From Daphnia pulex (Eukaryota > Arthropoda > Branchiopoda > Diplostraca > Daphniidae): 64,000 nucleotides of DNA. The stretch covers positions 3,494,501 to 3,558,500 of the forward strand of contig NC_060028.1 of assembly GCF_021134715.1 (NCBI RefSeq), in the 5' to 3' direction. The position numbers were made by a program, and so were the translations under genes. Under the pieces are notes generated by a model, which saw only the letters and a list, made by a program, of their open reading frames with translations, ran no database searches and was not told where the DNA came from. Positions 47,741 to 58,113 of this stretch are shown piece after piece. Every line of letters starts with the position of its first letter. Positions within the stretch are counted from its first letter, which is position 1.

Positions 47741-48000
47741 CCCAAGTAGAACCAGTTATCTTGTATATATCTTAAAGATATCTTAATCATTCTTTGTCTT
47801 GTATAATAGGACGGGAGAGAAAACAGGCAAGAAAGAATTTAAAAAAATAATTTTGACATGCCGCTGCAATGATATTCAGCGTTAAGACTAGTTGCAGCAG
47901 TATTAACGAATTTCCAGCCAACAAAGATATCATTAGTTATCTTTACAGTAGATGTAAATATATCTAGAAGATATCCACAAGATATCTTGTTCTACTTGGG
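47741..48000. mobile_element. 260-base MITE
   Basis: CCCAAGTAGAACCAGTTATC at 47741 is matched in reverse by the end at 48000 (GATATCTTGTTCTACTTGGG). Both ends continue inward with (A)TATCTT-like palindromic boxes. The flanks AGCAG (left) and AGCAC (right) agree in four of five bases, a possible worn duplication. No coding sequence. Confidence 0.65.
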
Positions 48001-48845
48001 AGCACTCTAAAGGAAATGCTAAATATATATAAATATCCAGAAGAAGGCATCGACAATGGCTTGTTGATGGCACTTGTACGATACGCAGTCGTGAAAAAGA
48101 CGACAAATTTGTGGTCGAAAACCCAATATTTGTCTATCGATTAGAGATAACAAAGAAAGGGGTCGAAAAGAAAAAAACACCGAAAACTGCTCGCGCAATT
48201 TTGCTCAACAAAAAGACGACATTCTTTCTATCTGCATTTTGTGTGACCTCACTTCCACCTTCCTTTCCTTTGAAGAGGAGCGTTTTTCGTTCCCTTTCCT
48301 TAACTTTCGTTGGCAAAAAAGGAGAACGAAGGCCAACATCATCCACCGTATTACTCTTACTCCCCCTTAGAAGGCGGCATGCTTCTGATCCCCTGTTCAT
48401 CCCCCATTTTGTCCTCTCCTACCCCATTCTCTATTTTTAATAGCAGGTGCTCACCCACCACCCACACCATCAGTGGGAGAATCATGGCCGCTATCCGTTG
48501 CATTCGTTGCCCTTTGCAATGAACGGTAAAGTCTATATTCAAGAATTAGGGAATAATGAAATGTAATGCTGCATAGTAAACACATAATTTGAATAGAAAT
48601 ATATGGGCTATAAAGCATTTGATGTCTATGCTTCTTGCTGGTTATACAAGCGGCTTAGCTATACATTCGCGTATCATTCATTTTCAGAAAAATTTCTAAG
48701 TTCCAATTTTCGTATTTTCGATAATGGAAGAATTTTGTTTTGAGTTGTGAAAACAGTAACCAAGTAGCTGAGTAGGGAAGCCGGAGATATAGGACCGGTC
48801 GAAATAGGCCCCGACAAAATAGGCCCGGCAAATAGGACCCCAGAT
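48001..48845. other. No firm gene
   Basis: A mixed-composition stretch with several short overlapping frames and no domain. At 48786-48840 the motif AAATAGGCCC recurs three times, related to the fold-back at 49629-49735. Confidence 0.4.
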
Positions 48846-49267
48846 AGCACACTGCCGTTCCAAAGACGTCCCAAACACGTCACTTTGAGACGTCTGAGAT
48901 GTACTTGGAACATAGCAGATTCCCAAGTTTACATTCCTTGGACGTCTTTTACGTCTAGCCAATGTCCGCTTCGCCGAGATCCGATGGCGGTCCCTATCCC
49001 GTCCCATGGGATGGACTTTAGACGTACTTGGGACGGAAAAAGGAAATCAATAAGTTACTAATAATAAATCTTTTTCTGGACTCTGAATTTCGTTCCTATA
49101 TTCTTTACTCTTTTTTTTATGAGTGTTTGTTGTGCCGACATTTTTTCACGAACGCTTATCAGGATATTCGGACGACAAGTTTATTTGTTGTTGAGTATGC
49201 AATGCGGTATGCTACCGGTCACATTATAAATCAACTGGATACGAACAACAAAGTTGAATAAATATGT

Positions 49268-49334
49268 AACCTCAATCGGGGATCGAACCCGGATCGTCGT
49301 GGGTAGAAGCCAATACTATACAGATGAGCCACGA
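49268..49334 (-). ncRNA. tRNA-like SINE head
   Basis: On the minus strand the sequence has a pol III A box (GTGGCTCATCTGTATAGTAT) and a B box (GGGTTCGATCCC) about 30 bases later, with a T-arm-like stem. The anticodon and acceptor stems do not fold into a proper cloverleaf, so it is a tRNA-derived SINE or tRNA relic rather than a working tRNA. Confidence 0.5.
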
Positions 49335-49628
49335 ATTCTTATTTGTAACTCTGAAGATAAAGATAATAATAAAATTTTAGAATCAAACTTTGCCGCGAAA
49401 AGACAAAGACAGTTTCTCCGAAATTTTCTAAGTGTCGAGAAGGAACCAAAATATAAAAACGGGACGCATCAGAGACTTCTACGAGAGGGAGTAAAAAATG
49501 AAGTATCCAACAAGATGAAAATGAGTAACGTGTTCAAATAAGGGCTGGCAATGGGACATCTTAGAGATTACCCTGTGCCCACTGCACCACCCGCACGGCT
49601 TTGGCCCCGCCTTGGGACAAGAATTCCT

Positions 49629-49735
49629 ATCTGGGACCTGACGAAATAGGACCCTACGAAATAGGCCCACTTTAAAACTATTTTTAAAGCGGTCCTATTT
49701 CTCCGTCAAAGTGGGCCTATTTCTACCTTTTTTTC
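49629..49735. repeat. Fold-back element
   Basis: GAAATAGGCCCACTTT (about 49657) and AAAGTGGGCCTATTTC (about 49708) are perfect inverted partners. Between them lies a second weaker pair around TTTTAAAGCGG. Related AAATAGGCCC boxes occur at 48786-48840. Confidence 0.6.
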
Positions 49736-49818
49736 CAAGTTCCATAAGGAACAAAAAATATGAACAAATTTCCGTGTTTTCTTCGCCATTTATTTGTTCC
49801 GCAGCTCGATCCCCCCTT

Positions 49819-49917
49819 CAGCGGCTCAGCCTTGAACGCGTCTCTTCTCTTCAGCGGCTCAGCCTTGAACGCGTCTCTTCTCTTCAGCGGCTCAGCCTTG
49901 AACGCGTCTCCCCCCTC
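49819..49917. repeat. Three copies of a 33-base repeat
   Basis: CAGCGGCTCAGCCTTGAACG starts at 49819, 49852 and 49885. The period of 33 keeps frame (FSGSALNASL on the plus strand), but no gene context supports coding. Confidence 0.85.
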
Positions 49918-50212
49918 TACCTATGCCAATGCTAGTGCTCAGGTGAAGTAGGAAATGAACATATTTTATGAAATAACTCTTACGGATTTATTTTAAACAT
50001 TTTCATAAACAATTTCATGTTTTTTAAAGCAATAAACGTTTATTACTTTTAAGTTTATTGTTGTATGGGGCTGACGCGAGGTGCTGCTCAAGCCGGACAG
50101 AAGGGTGGTCAAGCGGGGGAGGCTGCATGCACTCATGGGAAAGGGATGAGTGAAGGGGGGTTTACATTGGCCATACCATATACGCCCATGTTTTCCCTTC
50201 TCCATGCATACC

Positions 50213-50276
50213 AACGGTTGGTCTAATGGTTAGCAACCCGGGCTGCAATTCGTAAGGGCCGGTGTTCAAATTTCGA
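50213..50276 (+). ncRNA. tRNA-like SINE head
   Basis: GGTTGGTCTAATGGTTAGCA looks like a tRNA D-arm/A box, and GGTGTTCAAATTTCG about 30 bases later like a B box. The stems are incomplete, so it is read as a tRNA-derived repeat. It lies 0.9 kb from the minus-strand copy at 49268. Confidence 0.45.
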
Positions 50277-50759
50277 TAAAGTCAAAATAGAAATTTTAAA
50301 ACAAATATTTTTGAAAAATTCAGCATCCAAATATAGCATCAAGCACTTTAATACCTTGCGGCAACATGTTAAATTAAGTAAGTCAACGGTTAGGCTTTAC
50401 ACAAAGCTCGTTTATTACATTTTTATAAATAATTTAATTCGTTAAAGCACTAAACGAAAATTAATATTATAGTAGAATATTTAAGTCTAGTTGTCTAAGA
50501 TTTCCATCTATCGGTGAAAATGTCGTGGTTCGATAGCGTCATGAAGATGGCGTCATGTGTTAATCGCCAATCAGCGTTTTATTTTCAACATGAAAATTAT
50601 CAAATAACTTATATCGTAAATTATCAAATACATTTATTATTTATTATTTATCATAAAAATAATGTATTAAATGTGTTCCATTATCTATTTGCAATCCATT
50701 TTTAATTATTCAAAATGCACACTCGTTTAGCAGACGAGCGTCACCAATAGCGTGGTCAT

Positions 50760-50941
50760 GGCGTCATGGCGTAAACGCTATGTGCGTCCATCGTTGAATC
50801 AGAGAACTGCTTTAAAAATTTCGTTCTCACTAAACTAGATACTCTGCTATAATTCTCTGATTTTCCACCTGAAATCAAGGAAACATTTTTACTCGTGCTC
50901 AACTGGATTGCGTTTCTTGATTGTCCTACGATCCATCTCGC
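50760..50941 (+). repeat. Degenerate repeat copy left of Harbinger
   Basis: This segment resembles 56020-56180: TCTCTGATTTTCC...CTCAACTGGATTG occurs in both in the same orientation. The Harbinger element therefore seems to have landed in a tandem or dispersed repeat. Confidence 0.4.
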
Positions 50942-50944
50942 CAG

Positions 50945-51528
50945 AAGGCTTTTCCTGATACCCGATTTGGTTAACGTATTGTTAACCAAAAGCCAGACTG
51001 CGCGGAATATTGTTGGCAAGTGTAATTTTCGGCTGCTGTCAAGTCAAGTAGGCCTACTCATCAAGTGTCATGTTGTTTGAAATTGTGTTCAGTTGCATTA
51101 CAGTTTCAATTGTTCACAAGAAGTATTTGATAAAGTAATGAAATTTCATAATTTTTCAAGCGGGTGAGAATTCTAATAACTATATTTTGCGAAACAGGTC
51201 TTACATTGGAAGTAACAGAAGGTGGATTTTGGGATATTGGCAATTGAATGGCCAGACAATTGAGTCTGGTGAACATGTTGGCAATCGTAAGTCTGCTTTC
51301 AAGCAAACGTGCATGAGGTGTACATTTATAGCTGTTCAAACAACATGTCTACTATGACTGTCATGACTCCCAAACTTGTCGTGTTCACCATTGATGTTAG
51401 AGAGCCTATTGCTGAACTCTACTCAGATGCAGCGAGTAAGAATTCATAAATTAGAAATCATAATCACAGATATTGAACTAATAAATGCTTTTTGTAATCT
51501 ATAGATGGAAATAACAACAAATTCCAGG
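50945..51528. repeat. Left long inverted repeat of Harbinger
   Basis: Mirrors 55428-56005. Near the outer end both arms carry a GGTTAAC...GTTAACC inner palindrome (left at about 50969-50989). The two arms share a 77-codon open frame (51106-51339 minus, 55612-55845 plus) that differs at one residue; this reflects the duplicated DNA and need not be a gene. Confidence 0.85.
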
Positions 51529-51916
51529 GCTTCGAACCACGACTGCTAAAGTCAGGTGTATTATCTCAAGAACTATTCCGTCAGAAAGCTAAGTCTTCAA
51601 GTCGGAAGAGCTAATTGTTTGATTTAAGAGAAAATCCATTTAAAAAATAATTGTGACTCTTTCTTGTATGAGTAAAAGTAGTTTAAATAAACACGAAATT
51701 TGACCAGCATCATCATTCAAGTTTTAGCACATTTTATCTGGTACTGGTATTGTCACTATCGTGTATTCTTGTTGATGGAGTGTGGATTGAAATTGGCAAA
51801 CTAGCTGAACTGGGCTACTTTATACGGGCAACTGGAACACTCAGCTTCTCAGGAACTCAACAGAGAGATCGAAGAAATTAAGAAAATGATATTGGGTATG
51901 TAATTGATACGGTCAT

Positions 51917-53247
51917 TTATTCATCGTCTTCCATGTCATAGTCACCATCGTTATTATAGTACAACAGGTCAATTATCTCATTCCTTTTCTGGATTCCGGA
52001 TTGAAGATCGAACCAGTCATCAGCAATTTCATCAACATTTTCGTTATCAGCACCGAGTGCACGGTAATTAACCATTCTTTCTCCTCTGCTTATAAGGAAA
52101 TTGTGTAAAGCACAGCAGCAGGAGATAATCCGTGAAGCTTTTTTCACATGGGCATATATATATCGCAGTCGGCGCCATGTGTTTTTTAAGGCCCCGAATG
52201 CGTGCTCGATTATGATTCGGGTTTTTGATAAAATCGTGTTGTAGTTTCTTTTTTTAACAGTGTTAGCAAGACTTGTTTTTATGGAAGGCATGATATGAGG
52301 TGAACATGAGAATGCACAATCACTCAATAAATGATATTGTGCACCAGGGAAAAGGGAAGTCGGATCTTCGTCAAGACGGACTCCCAAATCAGAGCAGCGG
52401 AAAACTCTTGAATCATTCGCACTACCAGGGAATCCAGCAAAGGTGTAGGAAAAGGCACGGTTTGGGAGACACACAGCTAATAATATGAGGGAATGGCGCA
52501 TTTTCCGGTTGCTGTAATCTTTCTGATTTTCAGACGGTGTAACAATTTCTATATGTGTCCCATCCATAGCTCCTATTGCGCCAGGAAATCCGGCAATGTG
52601 TCGAAAGTTTTCGGCAATAACAGGAACCTCTTCAGCTGTTGGCCATTTGATGAAACTCTGGAGATGTCGTTCAATAATCTTTGTAATATTGTTGACAGAT
52701 CTCCAAACCGTCGATATGGATCGATCAAAAAGCACTGAAATTTCGCGATGCGTACATTGATTAGCCAAATACCACAACGTGATGTACAACATTTCGTTCA
52801 TCGGCACTGGTTGTATTGAACGATGTGGAAAAATTGCGGAATCCGGAAGCTTGTGGGTGTCGCAAAACACAACCAACGCTTCAAAAGATGGGCGGGACAT
52901 GCGAAAATGGCTTTGAAAATCCGTATCCGTAAACTGTGGTATGACAGTGCACACAAACCTAACGAAATAATGAAATATTGAAATATCTAATACCACCAAC
53001 AGCTTTAAAAAAGTATTATAACGTATTTATATGTTGTACATCCTCCGTTCGCTTCAACGTACCCCGATACACGGATATGACATTCTCGAATGTTTCTGGC
53101 AATTCCAATACTAGCTAATAAGAGAATTCTTGAAAGACTATAAGAAGGCTGTAAATCTTCTTCGTCTTCCGATTCGAATTCTGGCATGTCAGACAACACT
53201 AAGTCAAAAACAGTTTTGCAACCCACCACAAGCGCGCAGTTATCCAT
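51917..53247 (-). CDS. PIF/Harbinger transposase
   Basis: Two exons, 53247-53063 and 52958-51917, joined across a 104-base GT..AG intron, give an uninterrupted 408-residue protein starting MDNCALVVGCKTVFDLVLSD. Features: an acidic segment and helical N-terminus, a helix-turn-helix region (LANQCTHREISVLFDRSIST), then the DDE_Tnp_4 core with GAMDGTHIEI (Asp 1), PGSANDSRVFRCSDLG (Asp 2), YHLLSDCAFS (Asp 3) and RIIIEHAFGALKNTWRR (Glu). An acidic C-terminus (DGDYDMEDDE) ends at 51917. The family cuts and pastes the element at 3-base sites, working with the Myb-like partner encoded divergently 307 bases away. All expected catalytic acids are visible, so it may be active. Confidence 0.9.
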
Positions 53248-53554
53248 GACCGTGATCTTAACTATCTTGGATATCAACTGAGAAGAAAAATAAAATTAGA
53301 AAATGAGAAAACTTTTTCCCATTTTCTACTTTTGTTTTTGGAATGAAGGTCTCTTTTCTTTTACTTTCACGACCTTGGAATATGCGTAAAAATCTTCGAA
53401 GGAAAAGTCAGGTTTGAGGGGGTAGGAAAGAAAAAGCAAATTATGTTAATTGGCACAAAAAGTATATTTTGTCACATTTTTAAACTCTTCCTTCGAAACA
53501 TTTTTCGCCAAGCTCAGTTACGCTTCAGTTGTTGAGTAAGTAAGTACTGTGACC
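53248..53554. promoter_or_regulatory. Shared divergent promoter region
   Basis: These 307 bases separate the two divergent start codons of the Harbinger element, so both transcripts must start here. AT-rich tracts are present but no TATA box or initiator can be fixed. Role inferred from position. Confidence 0.5.
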
Positions 53555-54899
53555 ATGGAAGACAACCGTGAATTTGATTTTAAGGGAAATGCGATCCTGC
53601 ATGGATTTATTACTTTTAAGTGCGACGCATTTTACGTTTATTCGTGCCAAATGGATGATGGTATGTAATTTTCCATTTAAAATGTGACTGAATTACTGAA
53701 AACAACTTTGTGTTTCAGGAACAAGCTATATGGTTTCCGTTGAAATCGATGAGGTGCCTCTAGAACATCATGATGTACCGTGCCTAGAACCCACTGAGCA
53801 GAATGCCATCAACGGTATGAATGAACTTATATCAGCCCAAGAGAATGAAGAGCCCATATCTGTAGTGAATGTGGATCACCAAGAAAAGGCTAACGGCGAG
53901 CTTGATTTTGACGTTCCGTCTGAGCTAAATCGTCAATCTGAAACCGTCAGCGCAGCAGTAACGTATGGGGGGAGCGAAGAAGCTGATGACACGGACAACG
54001 ATCTCTGGTCCGGCAAAAGATCACAAGTACGGAAAGAATTAGATAATCGTGCATCTGTCGTTCTTTTGGACATCATTAAGGAACGGTGGGAGGCAGTTAC
54101 GGACAAGAAAGTATCAAGATCTATCTTGTTTACTTCGATTGCAAGAGAAATGAGAGCTAGGGGAATTAAAATCAGTCGTAAACCAGAAAAAGTCTGGTCA
54201 AAGGTGTACGACAGGTGGAATAATATAAAAAGGTCGTATACAAACTTCAGCGACTCATTATCAGAAACTGGAAAAGGTGCGTCGGCACCACCACCATTTT
54301 ATGAGGAACTTCAGGAATTGATGGGTATAGAAAACCTTTTTGTAACTTGTTTCATATGTTCATTCCGTTTATTAATATAACTTAACAGGTAGTAGAGCAA
54401 TTATGAAGCCCAAAGCATTAAGCAGCTCCATGCCCTATGGAAAAAGAGCTGCGGAATCTATGTCATCCATAGATAACGAGAAAGAAAGAGAACTAATTAG
54501 GAAGGAAAACGCTGAGTTGGTGGCACACGGGGCAATGACACAGGAAGAAGCCGATGAAGCGGAACAACTGCTAGGTGGTCCCTCAGTACCCGCCAAGAAA
54601 AAAACTAAATTGGGTGCATCTGCCAAGATTATGAGTGACGTAGCTTCCAGTCTGGATGAACTGAAGTCTTTGGAACAGGTAATCATAGAATAAATCATCA
54701 ATTGACACATTTATGCTCATCATGTATTCATTGTTTCATAACTTTAAAGAAAAGGATGGAAAATGCTGAAAAAAGACAGAAAGAGAGAGACGATCGGGCA
54801 GCAAAAAGAGATGCATTCATCCAGGAGACCGAAGAAAAAAAACTTGCTGTTGCAAATGCCATGGTTCAAGTATTGAGCGAAATACTAAACAAGAAATGA
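53555..54899 (+). CDS. Myb/SANT-like Harbinger partner protein
   Basis: Four exons join in phase: 53555-53660, 53719-54324, 54389-54678 and 54750-54899, with GT..AG introns of 58, 64 and 71 bases, giving about 383 residues from ATG 53555 (MEDNREFDFKGNAILHGFIT). An acidic N-terminal third is followed near residues 130-235 by a Myb/SANT-like trihelix (DLWSGKRSQVRKELDNRASV, then KPEKVWSKVYDRWNNIKRSY), and a long charged helix forms the C-terminus (RMENAEKRQKERDDRAAKRD). In Harbinger elements this partner binds subterminal DNA and brings the transposase to the nucleus and to the ends (family knowledge). No disabling mutation is seen. Confidence 0.85.
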
Positions 54900-55427
54900 A
54901 AATGTTTGTCAATGCATTTTTAATTCCCGAAATTTTCAATTCTTTTTCAGTGCCTACTAACAATAAACGAAAATTCCACTGGGACATGACATTGTACTCT
55001 TTTCTGGTATCTGAAGCTCCTTTTTTAGTTTCTGTAAAGATGGTACGGCACGATAATCTCTAGCTCTTCCTGTAAACCAATGTTTTAGTCGTTGACACAT
55101 ACCAATACCGATACCAGTACCAGATAAAACGTGCTAAAACTTGAATGATGATGACGGTCAAAATTCGTGTTTATTTAAACCTTATTTACTCATACAGGAA
55201 AGAGTCACTATTATTTTGAATATGAATTTTCTCTTAAATGTAACATCTCTTCTGACATCGAAAACCCTCTTGAAATAATAACCCTGACCGGCAGTCGTGG
55301 TTCGAAGGCCTAGAAAAACGACCACTTCACTGGCGAATTTGTGCTCTCGTTGACGCGTTAACGTATAGATTCATGTAATCCTGTTCGTGTTTCACTTTTG
55401 GCAGGGTGCATGTTGATCATTTCTTTC

Positions 55428-56005
55428 AATTTGTTGTTATTTCCATCTATAGATTACAAAAAGCATTTATTAGTTCAATATCTGTGATTATGATTTCTAA
55501 TTTATGAATTCTTACTCGCTGCATCTGAGTAGAGTTCAGCAATAGGCTCTCTAACATCAATGGTGAACACGACAAGTTTGGGAGTCATGACAGTCATAGT
55601 AGACATGTTGTTTGAACAGCTATAAATGTACACCGCATGCACGTTTGCTTGAAAGCAGACTTTCGATTGCCAACATGTTCACCAGACTCAATTGTCTGGC
55701 CATTCAATTGCCAATATCCCAAAATCCACCTTCTGTTACTTCCAATGTAAGACCTGTTTCGCAAAATATAGTTATTAGAATTCTCACCCGCTTGAAAAAT
55801 TATGAAATTTCATTACTTTATCAAATACTTCTTGTGAACAATTGAAACTGTAATGCAACTGAACACAATTTCAAACAACATGACACTTGATGAGTAGGCC
55901 TACTTGACTTGACAGCAGCCGAAAATTACACTTGCCAACAATATTCCGCGCAGTCTGGCTTTTGGTTAACAAACGTTAACCAAATCGGGTATCAGGAAAA
56001 GCCTT
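55428..56005. repeat. Right long inverted repeat of Harbinger
   Basis: Reverse complement of the left arm. Just inside it, at about 55285-55305, a B-box-like GTGGTTCGAAGGC occurs (GCTTCGAACCACGAC in the left arm at 51528), which might reflect a tRNA-derived piece carried in the arms. Confidence 0.85.
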
Positions 56006-56008
56006 CAG

Positions 56009-56300
56009 GGTAGTTATGCACCATCAGTACTTGTCAAAGTATGGTATGGGTAAACAGCTCCTTTTCTACCATCTAGATTCTGTGTCACAATATCTCTGAT
56101 TTTCCCCTTCCAATCTAGGCATCCTTGTTACTTCTCAACTGGATTGGGTTAGCTGACAATCCCACGAGAAGAATCCATGGCTAGAGTGACACACCATCAG
56201 TGGAGTTGATCCAGAACTATGGTATAATCAGTTCCTTCTCTTCAATCTTGATTCAGTGCTCTAATTTATGGGATCGATCCCAGTTAAGGTGGAAATATTT
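56009..56300 (+). repeat. Degenerate ~140-base tandem repeat
   Basis: CACCATCAGT occurs at about 56030 and 56190, each followed by ...ATGGTAT...CAG.TCCTT.TCT..., then GATTC.GTG-TC. At least two units are visible here and one left of the Harbinger element. Confidence 0.45.
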
Positions 56301-56504
56301 AATGAGTAGAAAATGACTATCTTAAAATATTTATGAAACTAAAATATTGAAGTGGGTGGGGTTGATTGAGGTTGATGGTGGGTGGGGTTGATAGATGGTT
56401 TTCATACCCCAGCAAAAAACTGTTTCCTTTCCCCTTGAAGGAGATTAGTTGATAAGAATCGACGTAAAATGTATACGGAAAATTACCCGTGTTTTTGCTT
56501 GTGA

Positions 56505-56612
56505 ACCGATGAAAAAGTCACGTATTTTCACGACAAAAAAACGTCGTGTGACATTTACGGACTCACCTGTCGTGTAAAATCACGACAATTGTCGTCTTTT
56601 TCATGACTTTTT
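56505..56612. repeat. Hairpin of TTTTCACGACA boxes
   Basis: GATGAAAAAGTCACGTATTT leads to TTTTCACGACA, and about 60 bases on TGTCGTGTAAAA and GTCTTTTTCATGAC return in reverse. The unit is a small palindromic element rich in CACGACA. Confidence 0.45.
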
Positions 56613-56864
56613 TTGAGAGAGACCGATACCAAACGGGAATAGAAACGGAAATGTATCTCCCCCCTCCGTCCAATAAACAGTTCGACGAATTTTTCGATCG
56701 ATAATTCAGCAAACAAAAAATAAATAAATAAATACGAAAAAAACATTTCAATACGAGTGGTGACCTAATTAAGTTTGCGACCTATGTTTACTATACGGAC
56801 GGTTCTAATAAATCCAATCAACATCCAAACAGGACACCCAACCGCCACCACCAGTAGTACCAAT

Positions 56865-57046
56865 TGTTGGAGAAGATACAATCTCGAACAGTCGGAAGAG
56901 GCTTCACACCTCGCACATTGACATGTACCCCGTATTATCTTGTTATGTCTATAAGAAACCTGTCAATCACTCTGGAACTGCTCTCTGTGTTAAATAAAGT
57001 GAAGTAAGCAGGTGTACGTATTTGATAAAGTCAATTTATTTCAATA
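56865..57046 (+). repeat. 5' LTR of copia copy 2
   Basis: Contains an AATAAA-type signal (TTAAATAAAGTG, about 56990). The primer-binding site follows immediately. Confidence 0.9.
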
Positions 57047-57061
57047 GGTTATGGGCCCAGT
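57047..57061 (+). other. Primer-binding site
   Basis: GGTTATGGGCCCAG directly follows the 5' LTR. It is complementary to the anticodon-arm region of animal initiator tRNA-Met, the internal tRNA fragment primer used by Drosophila copia (known for that element; assigned here by match). Confidence 0.75.
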
Positions 57062-57228
57062 TTGGCTTGACAAAATTATCATCTTTGTACGTCACCAACC
57101 TGGTATAGTTTTATGTTAGTTGTTTGCATATTTGACAGTCCATAAACAATTCTTTTTGGTCCTAGCCTAGTGCTGGTTGGTCCATGGTTTATTGCTGTGT
57201 CTGTTTTTCTGTATGCTAAAAACTAATC

Positions 57229-58113
57229 ATGTCTACCAATACTTTTTCAACAAGAGATGCCAGTCACGTTACTAAGTTTAACGGCAACAACTTTCCTTTT
57301 TGGAAATTTCAAGTACTACTAGTCTTAAGACAGTATGATTTAGTGGATGTTGTGTTGGGAACGCAAGTCAAGCCCACACCAACAATGTCAGCAGCAAGTC
57401 CACCTACAGTTACTAACAATGCAGAAATTACCTTGTGGATGAAGAAAGACCACTCTGCGAGCTGTTGCATTGTAGCTACCATTGAAGAAAACTTTCAACG
57501 ATCACTCATTAATTGCAAGTCTTCTAAGGAGATGTGGGATCGCCTAGCAGCACAGTACGAGCAAGCAGCTTCAGAAAATAAGTATTTCTTACAGCAACGT
57601 TTCTACAATTATTCCTTTCAACAAGGCCATGATGTGATGTCACATATAACTGAAATTGAAACTCTGGCTAACCAGCTAGGTGATCTAGGTGAAATTCAGT
57701 CAGAGAATCAGATCATCACCAAAGTGCTGTGCACTCTACCACCAAGCTTCAGATCAGTCGTTTCGGCATGGGAAAATGTTGACGAGGCGAAGAAGAAACT
57801 CCCACTTCTTACCACTAGGCTTCTGAAAGAAGAAAGTCTGAACAAGATGCACGAGAGTGAGGAGTCTGCAGAGGATAAAGCATTCTTTTCAAGAAGATCT
57901 AATCAAGTTAGACCCAAAGATGCACAATCAAGCAAGAAGATTGACCAAAGAATCTGCTACTTTTGTGATCCAAATGGAAAAACTGGCCATATTGAAGAAC
58001 GCTGTTGGGTCAAACATGGTAGGCCTACTCGCTCACTCAAGAATGCAGATGCAGCTTTGAGTCAACAGCATACTGAGTGGCCATTAAATTACGGTTTCTC
58101 TTCACATATATAG
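57229..58113 (+). CDS. Copia Gag
   Basis: A 294-residue protein from ATG 57229 (MSTNTFSTRDASHVTKFNGN). It carries the copia Gag signature (NFPFWKFQVLLVLRQYDLVD; SKEMWDRLAAQYEQ; LCTLPPSFRSVVSAW) and a widened zinc knuckle CYFCDPNGKTGHIEERC, in which the C-C to H distance is longer than the usual CX2CX4HX4C. Gag forms the particle shell and packages RNA. The frame ends at an amber TAG; the protease follows in the same frame, so Gag and Pol are separated only by this stop. Either it is a disabling mutation or read-through would be needed. Confidence 0.85.
   Translation: MSTNTFSTRDASHVTKFNGNNFPFWKFQVLLVLRQYDLVDVVLGTQVKPTPTMSAASPPTVTNNAEITLWMKKDHSASCCIVATIEENFQRSLINCKSSKEMWDRLAAQYEQAASENKYFLQQRFYNYSFQQGHDVMSHITEIETLANQLGDLGEIQSENQIITKVLCTLPPSFRSVVSAWENVDEAKKKLPLLTTRLLKEESLNKMHESEESAEDKAFFSRRSNQVRPKDAQSSKKIDQRICYFCDPNGKTGHIEERCWVKHGRPTRSLKNADAALSQQHTEWPLNYGFSSHI

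Larger units (their letters stand above)
50945..56005. mobile_element. PIF/Harbinger transposon, apparently intact
   Basis: The ends are inverted repeats (AAGGCTTTTCCTGATACCCG at 50945; its complement ends at 56005), flanked on both sides by CAG (50942-50944 and 56006-56008), matching the 3-base duplication of this superfamily. The inverted arms are very long: about 580 bases at high identity (50945-51528 against 55428-56005), continuing less well to about 51768 and 55100 after a roughly 90-base indel. Inside are two divergent spliced genes, transposase (minus) and a Myb/SANT-like protein (plus), the usual two-gene Harbinger plan. Terminal sequence AAGG is not the commonest for the family, so the outermost base is tentative. 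Confidence 0.85.

Noticed and set aside
49268..49334. Functional tRNA gene
   Set aside because: A and B boxes are present, but the acceptor and anticodon stems do not pair.
51106..51339. 77-codon frame, repeated at 55612-55845
   Set aside because: It is identical in both Harbinger arms because the DNA is an inverted duplicate; no splice or domain evidence supports a gene.
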